From the NCBI RefSeq assembly GCF_020622065.1, contig NZ_JAHRYQ010000002.1:1237905-1301904 (forward strand): a DNA stretch of 64,000 bases, written 5' to 3'. Below the pieces are notes generated by a model. It was not told the origin of the DNA. It saw only the letters and a list, made by a program, of their open reading frames with translations, and did no database searches. Shown here piece by piece: positions 44,421 through 53,722 of the stretch (position 1 is the stretch's first letter; each line of letters begins with the position of its first letter). The translations under genes and the position numbers were made by a program. This DNA comes from Geothrix sp. (lineage in GTDB: Bacteria > Acidobacteriota > Holophagae > Holophagales > Holophagaceae).

Positions 44421-46976
44421 CTACGGTCTCACGATCACGCTGAGGGTCCCCACAGTACGGTGCTTCATCGGCCCATCCAAGGGGCGATGCAGGCCCAGGG
44501 TGAAGCTCAAGTTGCCGCTCAGGCGGCGAAGCACATCCAGGGGCAGGCCCAGGCGGCGGCTGTCCAGTTCCAGCCCCGCCACGCGCTGGGCGGCGGGCCG
44601 GGGCTGGGCCCCGTCCCACACCGTCGAATGCTCCAGGTAGGCCTCCAGGGGCCCGAGGCCCAGCTCGCCACGCAGGCGGCGGAGGCGGTCCCCCGTGGCG
44701 GTGTAGGCCGGGAGCGCGGCCTGGGTCACGCGGTTCGCGTCCAGGGCCGAAGGCAGCAGCGAGGTGGCCACGCCCCCCAGGTGGAAGCGGTCGAGGGCGG
44801 TGGGGTCGCCCGTGATCCGCCCCTCTTCCAGCCGCACCGTGAGGGGGCTCCAGGGATTGAGCCAGCCCAGGGTGAGGGCGGCCCGGGTCAGGTTCCAGGT
44901 CTGGCCCGCGGTGCGGCCGCGCTGCTCGCGGAGGGCCGCGCTCAGGAGGACGCCCTGATCGTCGCGGCTCCAGTGGTTGCCCAGACCCGCCTCCACGCCC
45001 CCGAGAGACCGATGGGTGGTCAGTCCGTCCGGACCTTCGACGCGCTCGAAGGCCACCACGGGCCGAATGCGCGCCCGGGGCCGGCCCAGGTCTTCCCGCT
45101 CGAAGGCCAGCTCGGCGCCCCGGCGTTCACGATCGAAGCCCGCCGCCGGTACGAAGCGCTGGCTCGAAGGGCGTTCGAGGAGCGAGAAGGCCTGAAGGGA
45201 GGGAGCCCACCGCCACCCGCGCCAGGCGACCCCCGCCATGCCCCCGCGGGGGCCGGCGCCATCGCCCAGCCCCGCCAGGACCTGCCAGTTGAGGCGGTGG
45301 AGCAGGTCATTGCCCCCGAAGCCGAGCTGAGCGCTGAAGCCCGAGGGCGCGGCGCTGTACCCGGCGAGGGCAAAGGCGTCGTGGCTTTCGCCGACGCGAT
45401 ACGGATGGGGCTCGACGGGCACCGAGGCGGGCAGGGGGCTGGGCTCGTCGGTAGGAGAGAGGATGGCGCCCGCCACCAGGGGCGCCGGGTCCATCCAGGA
45501 TGGCGGTGGAGCCGCGGGGGGCGGCTGCGTGACCTCCAGGCGGCGGATCTCGACGCCCGAGGCGGTGAGCCGCGTGAAGTAGATCCACTTGCCGTCCGGC
45601 GTGGCCACAGGGTTCCACGCGGCGGCCAGGGTCCGGGTGAGGGTCCGGCCCTGGGCGTCCACCAGGTTCCAGATGCCGTCGATGTCTTTCCATCCCGGGC
45701 CCCCCTTCGCCGGGGCGGGTGGGGTGAACTTTCCGGGCCGGACGCTGGTGCCGAGGATCCAGCGATACGGCTGGGCCTGCAGCACGCCTTCTTCGTTGGG
45801 CAGGCGGAGCTGGAAGCCCACGGTGTCGGCTCCGAGCCAGACCGGCTTCCAGGGCAAGGTGCCCTGCAGGCGGGGAACCCGCCGAGTGGGGGCCACGGTG
45901 GGGGTGGCGGGGGCATGGTCGGGGGGCTCGTCCGAGGCTGAGGGGGCGGCTTTGGGAGCGGGCTTCGGAGCGTTCAGGTCCCAGAGGTAGAGGCCGGGGT
46001 GTTTCGGATCCAGCACCCGGGCCAGGAGCTTCGTGCCATCCGGGCTCAGGGCCAGGTCGCTGACCCAGCCGTTGAGGCGGGTGAAGACCTCGCCCTCGCG
46101 CAGGCCCTGCGCCTTGGCCCGGCGCTCCAGCTCCAGGGCCGTGTGGGTCAGCTCGGCACAGAAGCGCTGGTAGCCGTCCTTGGGGCCGAATCCGAAGGTG
46201 GCGGTGAAGGCGGCCTCGAAACCGCGCGTTCCGGCCAGGCGGGTCCACAGCCCCTGGAGGACCTTCGGATCCGTGGACTTCGTCTCCAGCCAGGCCAGAT
46301 AAGCGCTGCCCCCCAGGTAGGCCATGCTGCCACCGAGGAAACCGTCGGTGCGGCTCAGGGCTTCGTAGGTGGGCAGCTTGCCCTCCAGGGCCCACTGGCG
46401 CAGCACCGCGGCGCGGATGGCGCTGTGGGGCCGGCCGCTGCCCGTGAGCTTGCCTTCGATGAGGGTGGCGTAGCCCTCGGTGACCCAGCGGGGCGACTTT
46501 TCAGTGAGGGGGCCGAGGACGGCCGTCCAGCGCTGCCACAGATTTGGCTTGCGGGCGGGGCGCAGCAGGTGGTGCATGTGCCCCAGTTCGTGGACGACCA
46601 GGAGTTCGGCCCAGCCCCGGTGGTGGCCGATGATGGAATCGGCCTCGGGTTCGGTCTTCCAGAGCACCACATGGGGGCGCCGGAGCAGTGGGAAGGCCAT
46701 GCCGTTGGCCTCCATCACGGGATCCTGGATCAGAATGTCGATGGGCTGACCGGGTTTCTCATAGGCGAATCCCACGAGTCCCAGGTACTGGGCGTGGATG
46801 CCTTCCACCCGGCTCGCCACCTCCCGGCCGAAAGACTCGAAGGCCGCGGGGCAGTGGATCCGGTAGTGGGCCGTGCTGAAGGTGAGCCAGCGGGCGTCCG
46901 GCGCCTGGACCGGGGGCGCCGCCTGGACCAGGGCGGACAGAAGGGCGATGCCGGCGGAGAGGGATCGACAGTTCAT
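44421..46976 (-). CDS. Gluzincin-like protease domain fused to propeller and barrel-like regions (851 aa)
   Basis: A signal peptide covers residues 1-19. H129-E-L-G-H133 followed by W-V-T-E167-G-Y is the zinc site of a gluzincin/peptidase-MA metalloprotease. Residues about 290-500 contain WD/TolB-like repeats (L-A-L-S-P-D-G-T-K-L-L, A-T-P-D-G-K-W-I-Y-F). The C-terminal 300 residues are a series of amphipathic strands resembling a surface-antigen barrel (L-G-F-G-G-N-D-L, V-A-F-E-R-V). It is probably a cell-surface or outer-membrane protease; the substrate is unknown. Confidence 0.75.
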   Translation of the reverse strand: MNCRSLSAGIALLSALVQAAPPVQAPDARWLTFSTAHYRIHCPAAFESFGREVASRVEGIHAQYLGLVGFAYEKPGQPIDILIQDPVMEANGMAFPLLRRPHVVLWKTEPEADSIIGHHRGWAELLVVHELGHMHHLLRPARKPNLWQRWTAVLGPLTEKSPRWVTEGYATLIEGKLTGSGRPHSAIRAAVLRQWALEGKLPTYEALSRTDGFLGGSMAYLGGSAYLAWLETKSTDPKVLQGLWTRLAGTRGFEAAFTATFGFGPKDGYQRFCAELTHTALELERRAKAQGLREGEVFTRLNGWVSDLALSPDGTKLLARVLDPKHPGLYLWDLNAPKPAPKAAPSASDEPPDHAPATPTVAPTRRVPRLQGTLPWKPVWLGADTVGFQLRLPNEEGVLQAQPYRWILGTSVRPGKFTPPAPAKGGPGWKDIDGIWNLVDAQGRTLTRTLAAAWNPVATPDGKWIYFTRLTASGVEIRRLEVTQPPPAAPPPSWMDPAPLVAGAILSPTDEPSPLPASVPVEPHPYRVGESHDAFALAGYSAAPSGFSAQLGFGGNDLLHRLNWQVLAGLGDGAGPRGGMAGVAWRGWRWAPSLQAFSLLERPSSQRFVPAAGFDRERRGAELAFEREDLGRPRARIRPVVAFERVEGPDGLTTHRSLGGVEAGLGNHWSRDDQGVLLSAALREQRGRTAGQTWNLTRAALTLGWLNPWSPLTVRLEEGRITGDPTALDRFHLGGVATSLLPSALDANRVTQAALPAYTATGDRLRRLRGELGLGPLEAYLEHSTVWDGAQPRPAAQRVAGLELDSRRLGLPLDVLRRLSGNLSFTLGLHRPLDGPMKHRTVGTLSVIVRP

Positions 46977-47057
46977 GACACCAGTGTGCCCTTTCGCGGG
47001 GGATCCTTCCTGCCTTCCCTATACGGGCGGGGCCGGACAGCTGATAGCGTCTTACCC

Positions 47058-48854
47058 ATGTCCCGCATCCGGATCCTGCCCGACCAGGTGGCCAACCAGA
47101 TCGCCGCCGGGGAGGTGGTGGAGCGACCCAGCTCGGTGTTGAAGGAGCTGGTGGAGAATGCCCTGGATGCCGGCGCGCGCCGCATTGAAGTGGCCTGGGA
47201 GGAGGGTGGCAAGCGCTTCCTGGAGGTGGCGGACGATGGCTCGGGCATGGCCCGGGATGACCTGTACCTGGCCCTGGAGCGCCACGCCACCAGCAAGGTG
47301 CGCACCGCGGAGGATCTGGGGCACCTGGCCAGTTTCGGGTTTCGTGGCGAGGCCCTGCCCAGCATCGCCAGCGTCAGCCGCTTCGACCTCACGAGCGCGG
47401 AATCCGAGGGTGCGGGCCACCGTCTTCGCTGCGAATTCGGCGTCATCAAGGAGGTGGCGCCGGTCTCCCGCAGCCGAGGCACCACCGTGGCCGTGCGCGA
47501 CCTGTTCGCCCAGCTGCCGGCGCGGCGCCGCTTCCTGAAGTCCACGGATACGGAACACGCCCAGCTCTGGGGCGCCGTGGCGCGGCTGGCCCTGAGCTCG
47601 CCCGGGGTCCACTGGACCATCCGCCCGGATCGCGGCGCGCCCCTGGTGCTGCCGCCCGTGGACGACCCGGGGCAGCGCCTGGCGCCGCTCCTGGGCGAGA
47701 AGCTGGGCCGCCTGGTGCCCTTCGTGAACGGAGAACGCCCCTGGCGTCTGCGGGGCTTCGTGTCGCCGCCGGATCTCAGCTTCCGCGACCGCAACCACCT
47801 CTACCTCTTCGTGAATGGCCGGGCCGTGCGGGATCGCCTTCTGCTGGCGGCGCTCTCCGAGGCCTGGTCCGGCACCTTCGCCAAGGGCTCGTACCCGGCG
47901 GCCGTGCTCTTCCTGGAGCTGCCTCCCGAGGCGGTGGATGTGAATGTGCATCCCACCAAGGCTGAGGTGCGCTTCCGCGAACCCCAGCGCATCTTCGCCT
48001 GGGTGCGGGGAGGCGCCGAGGAGGCCTGGGCGAAACTGCGTGGCGGATTGGCGTCGGTGCTGGAGCTGCCGCCCAAGCCCCTGGAGGCCGAGTTCGAGCT
48101 GGACCCTTCGCGCCGGCTGGTGCCCCAGCATCCGCGGCTCTGGTCCGATCATTCGGGGGGAGCCCTCGGGGGGTACCGGGCCCTGGAGGAGGCCTTCGGC
48201 ACGCCACCGTCGGACGCCGTCTATGCCTACGAACCGGCGCCCTCGGGCGTGGCGGAGGGCCCGGATTCAGAGGCGGGCATCCGGTACCTGGGGGCCTTCC
48301 AGCGGACCTACCTGCTGGCGGAGATCACTGGCCCTGCGGGGCCCGAACTCTGGATCGTGGATCAGCATGTGGCCCATGAACGGGTGCTCTTCGAGCAGCT
48401 CTTTCTGCGCCGCCATGCGCCCGCCATCCAGCCCCTGATGCCGCCCCAGGTCGTGCAATTGGGGCCGGAAGCGCTGGCCCGCCTCCTGCCCTTCCTGGCG
48501 GAACTGGCCGCTGCGGGCGTGGAGGTCGATCCGTTTGGGGCCGATGCCCTGGTCGTGCGCGGCCTGCCGGATTTCCTGGTGGATCGCGACCCGCAGGCCC
48601 TGCTGGAGGATCTGCTGGCCCGGCTGGAGCGGGAAGGGCGCGTGGACCTCGACGCGTTCCGCCGCGACCTCAACGCCGAACTGGCCTGCCGCGCCGCCAT
48701 CAAGAAGCACCACGCACTGCCGCCCGATCTGGCCCTGGGCCTCATCCAGGACCTCCTCGCCTGCGAAGTCCCCAACACCTGCCCCCACGGCCGGCCGATC
48801 ATCAAGAAACTGACCCTGGAGGACCTGGAGCGGAGCTTCGGGCGGAGGCTTTGA
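47058..48854 (+). CDS. mutL: DNA mismatch repair protein MutL, endonuclease type (598 aa)
   Basis: The GHKL ATPase is intact: E-L-V-E-N-A-L-D-A-G-A, D-D-G-S-G-M, G-F-R-G-E-A-L-P-S-I-A-S-V. The C-terminal domain has D-Q-H-V-A-H-E-R-V-L-F-E, equivalent to the DQHA(x)2E(x)4E endonuclease motif, plus the A-C-R-A-A-I and C-P-H-G-R-P motifs, so this MutL should nick DNA itself. That fits genomes without MutH. The ATG at 47058 is preceded by TAGCGT seven bases upstream; the long 5' open frame is a shadow of the opposite-strand gene. Confidence 0.95.
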   Translation: MSRIRILPDQVANQIAAGEVVERPSSVLKELVENALDAGARRIEVAWEEGGKRFLEVADDGSGMARDDLYLALERHATSKVRTAEDLGHLASFGFRGEALPSIASVSRFDLTSAESEGAGHRLRCEFGVIKEVAPVSRSRGTTVAVRDLFAQLPARRRFLKSTDTEHAQLWGAVARLALSSPGVHWTIRPDRGAPLVLPPVDDPGQRLAPLLGEKLGRLVPFVNGERPWRLRGFVSPPDLSFRDRNHLYLFVNGRAVRDRLLLAALSEAWSGTFAKGSYPAAVLFLELPPEAVDVNVHPTKAEVRFREPQRIFAWVRGGAEEAWAKLRGGLASVLELPPKPLEAEFELDPSRRLVPQHPRLWSDHSGGALGGYRALEEAFGTPPSDAVYAYEPAPSGVAEGPDSEAGIRYLGAFQRTYLLAEITGPAGPELWIVDQHVAHERVLFEQLFLRRHAPAIQPLMPPQVVQLGPEALARLLPFLAELAAAGVEVDPFGADALVVRGLPDFLVDRDPQALLEDLLARLEREGRVDLDAFRRDLNAELACRAAIKKHHALPPDLALGLIQDLLACEVPNTCPHGRPIIKKLTLEDLERSFGRRL

Positions 48855-48960
48855 TCGGGCCCCCGGAAGGCGCCCTGGCCTCAACAGGGTCAAAGCTGCC
48901 CAATTCTCAGCCCATCCCGGAGGAAACCCGATGGGATCCCCAACCAGCGAGGGAGCTTCC

Positions 48961-49734
48961 ATGCAGGCCGTGATTCTTTGTGGGGGGAAGGGCACGCGCC
49001 TTCGGGAAGAGACCGAATTCAAACCGAAACCCATGATCCGCGTGGGTGACCAGCCGATCCTCTGGCACATCCAGAAGCACTTCGCGACCCACGGGGTCAG
49101 TGACTTCGTCCTGTGCATGGGGTACAAGGCCGAGCTGATTCGGGACTATTTCCTGAACTACGATCTCAACCATTCCGATGTGTTGCTCGAGCTGGGCACG
49201 AAGCATGTGGTGCCGCTGGAGGCCGGGTACGAGGAAAGGAACTGGCGGATCTGGATGGTGGACACCGGGCAGGAGACCAATACGGGCGGGCGCCTGAAGC
49301 GCATCCAGAAATACATCCAGGGGCCGACCTTCCTGGCAACCTACGGTGACGGCGTGGCCGATGTGGATATTCCCCGACTCCTGGCCTTCCATGCCTCGCA
49401 TGGGAAGTTAGCGACGGTGACGGCTGTGCGTCCCAGCTCCCGATTCGGCGAACTGGGCCTGTCGGGCGACAGCGTCACCCTCTTTGCGGAAAAGCCCCAG
49501 GTGCGGGAGGGGTGGATCAACGGCGGCTTCTTCGTCTTCCAGCGGGAAGTCCTCGATCTCATCGAGGGAGACGAGGACTCTCTGGAATTGGGCCTCCTGA
49601 GGAAGCTGTCGGAGCGGGACGAGCTCCGGGCCTACTTCCACGAGGGATTCTGGCAGTGCATGGACACCTACCGGGAAATGGAGCTGCTCCAGGATCTGTG
49701 GCATTCGGGGCATGCTCCCTGGAAGACCTGGTGA
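48961..49734 (+). CDS. rfbF: Glucose-1-phosphate cytidylyltransferase (257 aa)
   Basis: C-G-G-K-G-T-R-L-R-E-E-T is the nucleotidyltransferase signature of RfbF. D-T-G-Q-E-T-N-T-G-G-R, G-D-G-V-A and E-K-P are further diagnostic features, and the length is 257. It makes CDP-glucose from CTP and glucose-1-phosphate. The start at 48961 follows GAGGGAG; an in-frame ATG at 48931 would add 10 residues. It is the first gene of a cluster continuing to 55314 without real gaps. Confidence 0.95.
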   Translation: MQAVILCGGKGTRLREETEFKPKPMIRVGDQPILWHIQKHFATHGVSDFVLCMGYKAELIRDYFLNYDLNHSDVLLELGTKHVVPLEAGYEERNWRIWMVDTGQETNTGGRLKRIQKYIQGPTFLATYGDGVADVDIPRLLAFHASHGKLATVTAVRPSSRFGELGLSGDSVTLFAEKPQVREGWINGGFFVFQREVLDLIEGDEDSLELGLLRKLSERDELRAYFHEGFWQCMDTYREMELLQDLWHSGHAPWKTW

Positions 49735-49738
49735 TCCA

Positions 49739-50782
49739 ATGGATTTGGGCGAAGCCTACCGCGGCAAGCGCGTCCTGCTGACTGGGCACACCGGGTTCAA
49801 GGGGGCTTGGCTGGTCCTCTGGCTGCGGCGCCTGGGGGCGGAAGTCGGGGCGGTCGCCCTGCCCCCGGGCACCGAGCCGAACCTCTGGTCCGCCCTCGGC
49901 CTCGAGAAGGAGGTGCGCTCGGAGTATGCAGACATCCGCGATTCCGGACGGCTGCGGGCCCTGGTGGACACCTTCCGTCCGGAACTCGTCTTCCACTTGG
50001 CGGCCCAGGCCCTCGTGCTTCCTTCCTACGAAGATCCCGTGGGCACCTTCGCCACCAACCTCATGGGCACGGTGAATCTCCTGGAAGCCTGCCGCCACCA
50101 GCCCTCCATCCGGGCCATGGTGGTCGTGACCAGCGACAAGTGTTACCGCCAACCCGGGAGGCGCCCGTTCCGCGAGGACGATCCCCTGGGTGGGGAGGAT
50201 CCCTACAGCGCCTCCAAAGCCTGTGCCGAACTCGCCACGGCCGCTTATCGCCATTCCTATTTCCAGGAGGGGGTCGGCCTCGCCACGGTCCGGGCAGGCA
50301 ATGTCATCGGAGGCGGCGACTGGGCGGCCCACCGGTTGGTCCCGGACCTCGTGCGCGCCTTCCAGCAGGGGAGGACCCCCGGGATCCGGCGGCCTGAAGC
50401 CCGGCGGCCCTGGCAGCATGTCCTGGATCCCCTGGATGGCTACCTGCGCCTCGGGGCCAAGCTGGCGGCTGAGCCGGGACCCTGGTCCGGGCCCTGGAAT
50501 GTCGGCCCCACCCCGGAGCAGGCCTGGACGGTGGCCCAAGTCGCCGATGCCTGCTGCCGGGCTTGGGGGGGGACGGCGAGCTGGATTCGGGAAGATACTC
50601 CCTCTGGGCTGGAGGCGGAGCGGCTGGAACTCGACGGTTCCCGGATCCAGGAACGGCTGGGTTGGACGCCGCGATGGACCGTGGAAGCGGCGATTGAGCG
50701 GAGCGTCCGATGGTACCGGGCCTTCGCGGATGGGGTGCCAGCGCGCGTCCTTTGCGAAACCGATCTGGAGGCCCGCGGATGA
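49739..50782 (+). CDS. rfbG: CDP-glucose 4,6-dehydratase (347 aa)
   Basis: This is an SDR dehydratase: G-H-T-G-F-K-G-A-W-L NAD motif, T-S-D-K-C-Y, and catalytic D-P-Y-S-A-S-K (Tyr-x3-Lys). It converts CDP-glucose to CDP-4-keto-6-deoxyglucose, the branch point for CDP-deoxyhexoses. It starts four bases after rfbF, and its stop overlaps the next gene. Confidence 0.93.
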   Translation: MDLGEAYRGKRVLLTGHTGFKGAWLVLWLRRLGAEVGAVALPPGTEPNLWSALGLEKEVRSEYADIRDSGRLRALVDTFRPELVFHLAAQALVLPSYEDPVGTFATNLMGTVNLLEACRHQPSIRAMVVVTSDKCYRQPGRRPFREDDPLGGEDPYSASKACAELATAAYRHSYFQEGVGLATVRAGNVIGGGDWAAHRLVPDLVRAFQQGRTPGIRRPEARRPWQHVLDPLDGYLRLGAKLAAEPGPWSGPWNVGPTPEQAWTVAQVADACCRAWGGTASWIREDTPSGLEAERLELDGSRIQERLGWTPRWTVEAAIERSVRWYRAFADGVPARVLCETDLEARG

Positions 50783-52017
50783 GCCACCTGACCTGCCGCA
50801 TCTGCGGCTCACCCCTCGAGTTGAGCTTGGTGGATCTGGGTACGAGCCCTTTGGCCAACGCTTACCTCAGGCCGGAGGACCTGGAACGGTCCGAGGTGTA
50901 CCACCCTTTGCATCCGCGGGTTTGCGAGTCCTGCTGGCTGATCCAGCTCCCCGCCTTCGAGACACCCGAGGCCCTGTTCGGGCACTACCTGTATTTCTCC
51001 TCCTTCTCGGATGCGTGGCTTGCTCATGGTCGTGCCCTGGCCACCGAGGCCATCCGGGACCTCGGACTGGACACCCGGAGCCGCGTGGTCGAGGTCGCCA
51101 GCAACGACGGGTACCTGCTCCAGTATTTCAAAGAGGCGGGAGTCCCGGTCCTCGGCATCGAGCCCGCCGCCAATGTGGCCCAGGCCGCCGCGGCCAAGGG
51201 TATTCCGACGCTGACCCGGTTCTTTGGGACCGAGCTCGGCGAGGAGCTGGCGCAGTCGGGGCGTCAGGCCGATCTCCTGCTGGGCCTCAATGTCCTGGCC
51301 CATGTCCCGGACCTGCATGATTTCACGGAGGGCCTGCGCCGGGCCCTGGCGCCCCGGGGCACGCTGGTCCTGGAATTTCCCCACCTGTTGGAGCTGATTC
51401 AGGGCCTCCAATTCGACACGATCTACCACGAACACTTCAGCTATCTGAGCCTGCTGGTCGTGGAGCGGCTCTTTGCGGAACATGGGCTGGCTGTCTTCGA
51501 TGTGCAGCGTCTCTCCACCCATGGGGGGTCTCTCCGCATCCACGGATGCGGCTCTGCTGATCCCCGGGCCGCCCATCCCTCTGAGCGGTTGCGCCTCCTG
51601 AGGCGGCTGGAGCACGAGGCCGGTCTCGACCGGAAGGAAGGCTACGCGGGATTCCAGGCGCGGGTGTGGGACCTGAAGAACGCCTTGCTCACCTTTCTCA
51701 TCGACCAGAAACGCGCGGGGCGAGTGGTCGGGGCCTACGGGGCTCCAGCCAAGGGAAACACCTTCCTGAATTTTGCCGGGATCGGACCGGATCTGATCCC
51801 TTTCACGGTGGACCGGAGTCCGCACAAACAGGGCCGATTCCTTCCGGGAAGCCGCATCCCCATCCTGGCACCCGAGGCCGTGGCTGCCCGGCGGCCGGAT
51901 TTTCTGCTCATCCTCCCCTGGAACCTCCGAGAGGAGATCCGCGAGCAGATGGGCCACATCCGCGGGTGGGGAGGGCGTTTCGTGACCGCCGTCCCCCGGC
52001 TGGAGGTAATGGCGTGA
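50779..52017 (+). CDS. Sugar C-methyltransferase, TylC3/NovU-like (412 aa)
   Basis: The N-terminal zinc site C6-x-x-C9 and C49-x-x-C52 is followed by a SAM-binding core (V-V-E-V-A-S-N-D-G-Y-L-L) and a C-terminal domain with G-A-Y-G-A-P-A-K-G-N-T. This three-part architecture belongs to the C-methyltransferases that branch 4-keto-6-deoxy sugars at C3 (or C5). In this operon the substrate would be a CDP-4-keto-6-deoxyhexose, possibly after epimerisation. Confidence 0.85.
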   Translation: MSHLTCRICGSPLELSLVDLGTSPLANAYLRPEDLERSEVYHPLHPRVCESCWLIQLPAFETPEALFGHYLYFSSFSDAWLAHGRALATEAIRDLGLDTRSRVVEVASNDGYLLQYFKEAGVPVLGIEPAANVAQAAAAKGIPTLTRFFGTELGEELAQSGRQADLLLGLNVLAHVPDLHDFTEGLRRALAPRGTLVLEFPHLLELIQGLQFDTIYHEHFSYLSLLVVERLFAEHGLAVFDVQRLSTHGGSLRIHGCGSADPRAAHPSERLRLLRRLEHEAGLDRKEGYAGFQARVWDLKNALLTFLIDQKRAGRVVGAYGAPAKGNTFLNFAGIGPDLIPFTVDRSPHKQGRFLPGSRIPILAPEAVAARRPDFLLILPWNLREEIREQMGHIRGWGGRFVTAVPRLEVMA

Positions 52018-52586
52018 ACTTCCTGGAGACGCCGATTCCCGGGGCCATGGTCATCGAGGCCGACCGGCACGAGGACGACCGGGGTTTCTTCGCCCGGGTC
52101 TATTGCGAGCAGGCCTTCCGGCAGGCGGGGCTGCCCGTGACCTGGCCCCAGTCCAGCAGCGTGTGGAACCGGCGGAAGGGCACCCTCCGGGGCCTGCACT
52201 TCCAGGAGGCGCCCCATCAGGAAGCCAAGCTGGTGCGGTGCGCGGTGGGACGGATCTTCGATGTCATCGTCGATCTCCGTTCCGGGTCACCCACCTACCG
52301 CCATTGGTGGGGTGTGGAGCTGAGCCGGGAGAACTTGAGGACCCTCTTCGTCCCCGTGGGCCTCGCCCACGGCTACCAGACGCTGGTGGATGACTCGGAG
52401 ATCCATTACATGATCTCGGCCCTTCATGTCCCTGGGGTGGCGCGGGGCATCCGCTGGGATGATGCGGATCTCGGAATCCCCTGGCCCCAGGGGGATCCGG
52501 TGCTGTCCGAACAGGATCGCGCCTGGCCGGATCTGGGTGCGTGGCATGCGGACAAGCTGAGGGAGAAGGGGGAACACCATGACTGA
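52014..52586 (+). CDS. dTDP-4-dehydrorhamnose 3,5-epimerase-family protein (190 aa)
   Basis: This is an RmlC-type cupin: D-x-R-G-F-F, T-L-R-G-L-H-F-Q (catalytic His), V-D-L-R-S-G-S-P-T-Y and G-L-A-H-G-Y. It starts at GTG (52014) after GGAGG with a seven-base gap, overlapping the preceding stop (GTGA). Acting on a CDP sugar, it would epimerise C3 and/or C5. Confidence 0.88.
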   Translation: MNFLETPIPGAMVIEADRHEDDRGFFARVYCEQAFRQAGLPVTWPQSSSVWNRRKGTLRGLHFQEAPHQEAKLVRCAVGRIFDVIVDLRSGSPTYRHWWGVELSRENLRTLFVPVGLAHGYQTLVDDSEIHYMISALHVPGVARGIRWDDADLGIPWPQGDPVLSEQDRAWPDLGAWHADKLREKGEHHD

Positions 52587-53712
52587 ACGGGCCCTGCCGG
52601 TATTCAGACCTTTCTTGGATGAAACGGATTTCCAGGCTGCGCGGGCGGCCCTGGAGATGGGTTGGCTGGGCATGGGCAGCTATGTCGGGCAGTTCGAGGA
52701 GGCCACCCGGACCTACCTGGAAGCAGACGATCGCCATGTGGTGGCGGTGAGCACCGGGCACGCCGCCCTGCATCTGGCATTGTTGGTCGCGGGGGTGGGA
52801 CCCGGCGATGAGGTCATCACCCCCTCCTTCAACAATGTGGCGGACTTCCAGGCCATCTTGGCCACGGGTGCGGACCCGGTCTTCTGTGACATCAGCGACG
52901 ACACCCTCTGCATCGACCTGGAGCGGGCCGAGGCGCTGATTTCACCCCGCACCAAGGCGATCATCGCCATGGACTACGACTGCATTCTCTGCGATCACGA
53001 TGAAGTGGGCCGATTGGCGGCCCGGCACGGCCTCCGGGTCATCCACGATGCCGCCCACGCCTTCGGGTCCCGGTACCATGGGAAGCGGATCGGCAGCTTC
53101 TCGGACATCGCCATTTTCAGCTTCGATCCGGTGAAGACCATCACCTGCATCGATGGCGGTCTGGTGGTCGTCCGCACGGAGGAAGAGAAGCGCGCCCTGC
53201 AAGAGATGCGGCTCATCGGCATGGGGCAACCGTCCACGCTCATGTATCAGAACCGCCGGGCCTGGACCTACGATGTGAATCGTCTCGGATTCCGCTATCA
53301 CATGGCCAACCTGCATGCGGCCATCGGCCTCGGACAGCTCTCCAAGATGGACACCATCGAGCGGACCCGCCGGGCGGCCTGTCGCCGCTACAGCGAAGGA
53401 CTGGCGGACCTGCCGACGGTCCGGACCCCCAGAAGCGATTTTGAAGGCGTGGTGCCCTTCCTCTACTACATCCGGGTTCCACCCGAGGGGAGGGATGATC
53501 TGCGGGGTTTTCTCCAGGAGCGGGGCATCGATACGGGCATCCACTGGCAGCCAGGTCACTGGTTCACCCTGTTCAAGGACTGTCGGAAGGGCGATCTAAA
53601 GGTGACGGAACGCGTGGGCCACGAGATCCTCTCCCTGCCTCTGCATTCGGCCATGCGGGATGCCGACCTCGACCGCACGGTGACGGCTATCCGGGCCTTT
53701 TTTGATAAGTGA
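52579..53712 (+). CDS. DegT/DnrJ/EryC1-type sugar aminotransferase (377 aa)
   Basis: This is a PLP aminotransferase of the DegT/DnrJ family: S-T-G-H-A-A-L-H-L (PLP phosphate), D157-A-A-H-A-F-G and Lys186 in S-F-D-P-V-K-T-I-T. Lys is present, so this is an aminotransferase and not the RfbH-type dehydrase, which has His there. It forms a 3- or 4-amino group on the keto sugar. It overlaps the preceding gene by 8 bases. Confidence 0.9.
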   Translation: MTERALPVFRPFLDETDFQAARAALEMGWLGMGSYVGQFEEATRTYLEADDRHVVAVSTGHAALHLALLVAGVGPGDEVITPSFNNVADFQAILATGADPVFCDISDDTLCIDLERAEALISPRTKAIIAMDYDCILCDHDEVGRLAARHGLRVIHDAAHAFGSRYHGKRIGSFSDIAIFSFDPVKTITCIDGGLVVVRTEEEKRALQEMRLIGMGQPSTLMYQNRRAWTYDVNRLGFRYHMANLHAAIGLGQLSKMDTIERTRRAACRRYSEGLADLPTVRTPRSDFEGVVPFLYYIRVPPEGRDDLRGFLQERGIDTGIHWQPGHWFTLFKDCRKGDLKVTERVGHEILSLPLHSAMRDADLDRTVTAIRAFFDK

Positions 53713-53722
53713 GGTGGTCCGC

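Noticed and set aside
45999-47057. A 5' extension of more than 350 codons to mutL
   Set aside because: It is the shadow of the opposite-strand HELGH protein gene; MutL homology begins exactly at the ATG at 47058.
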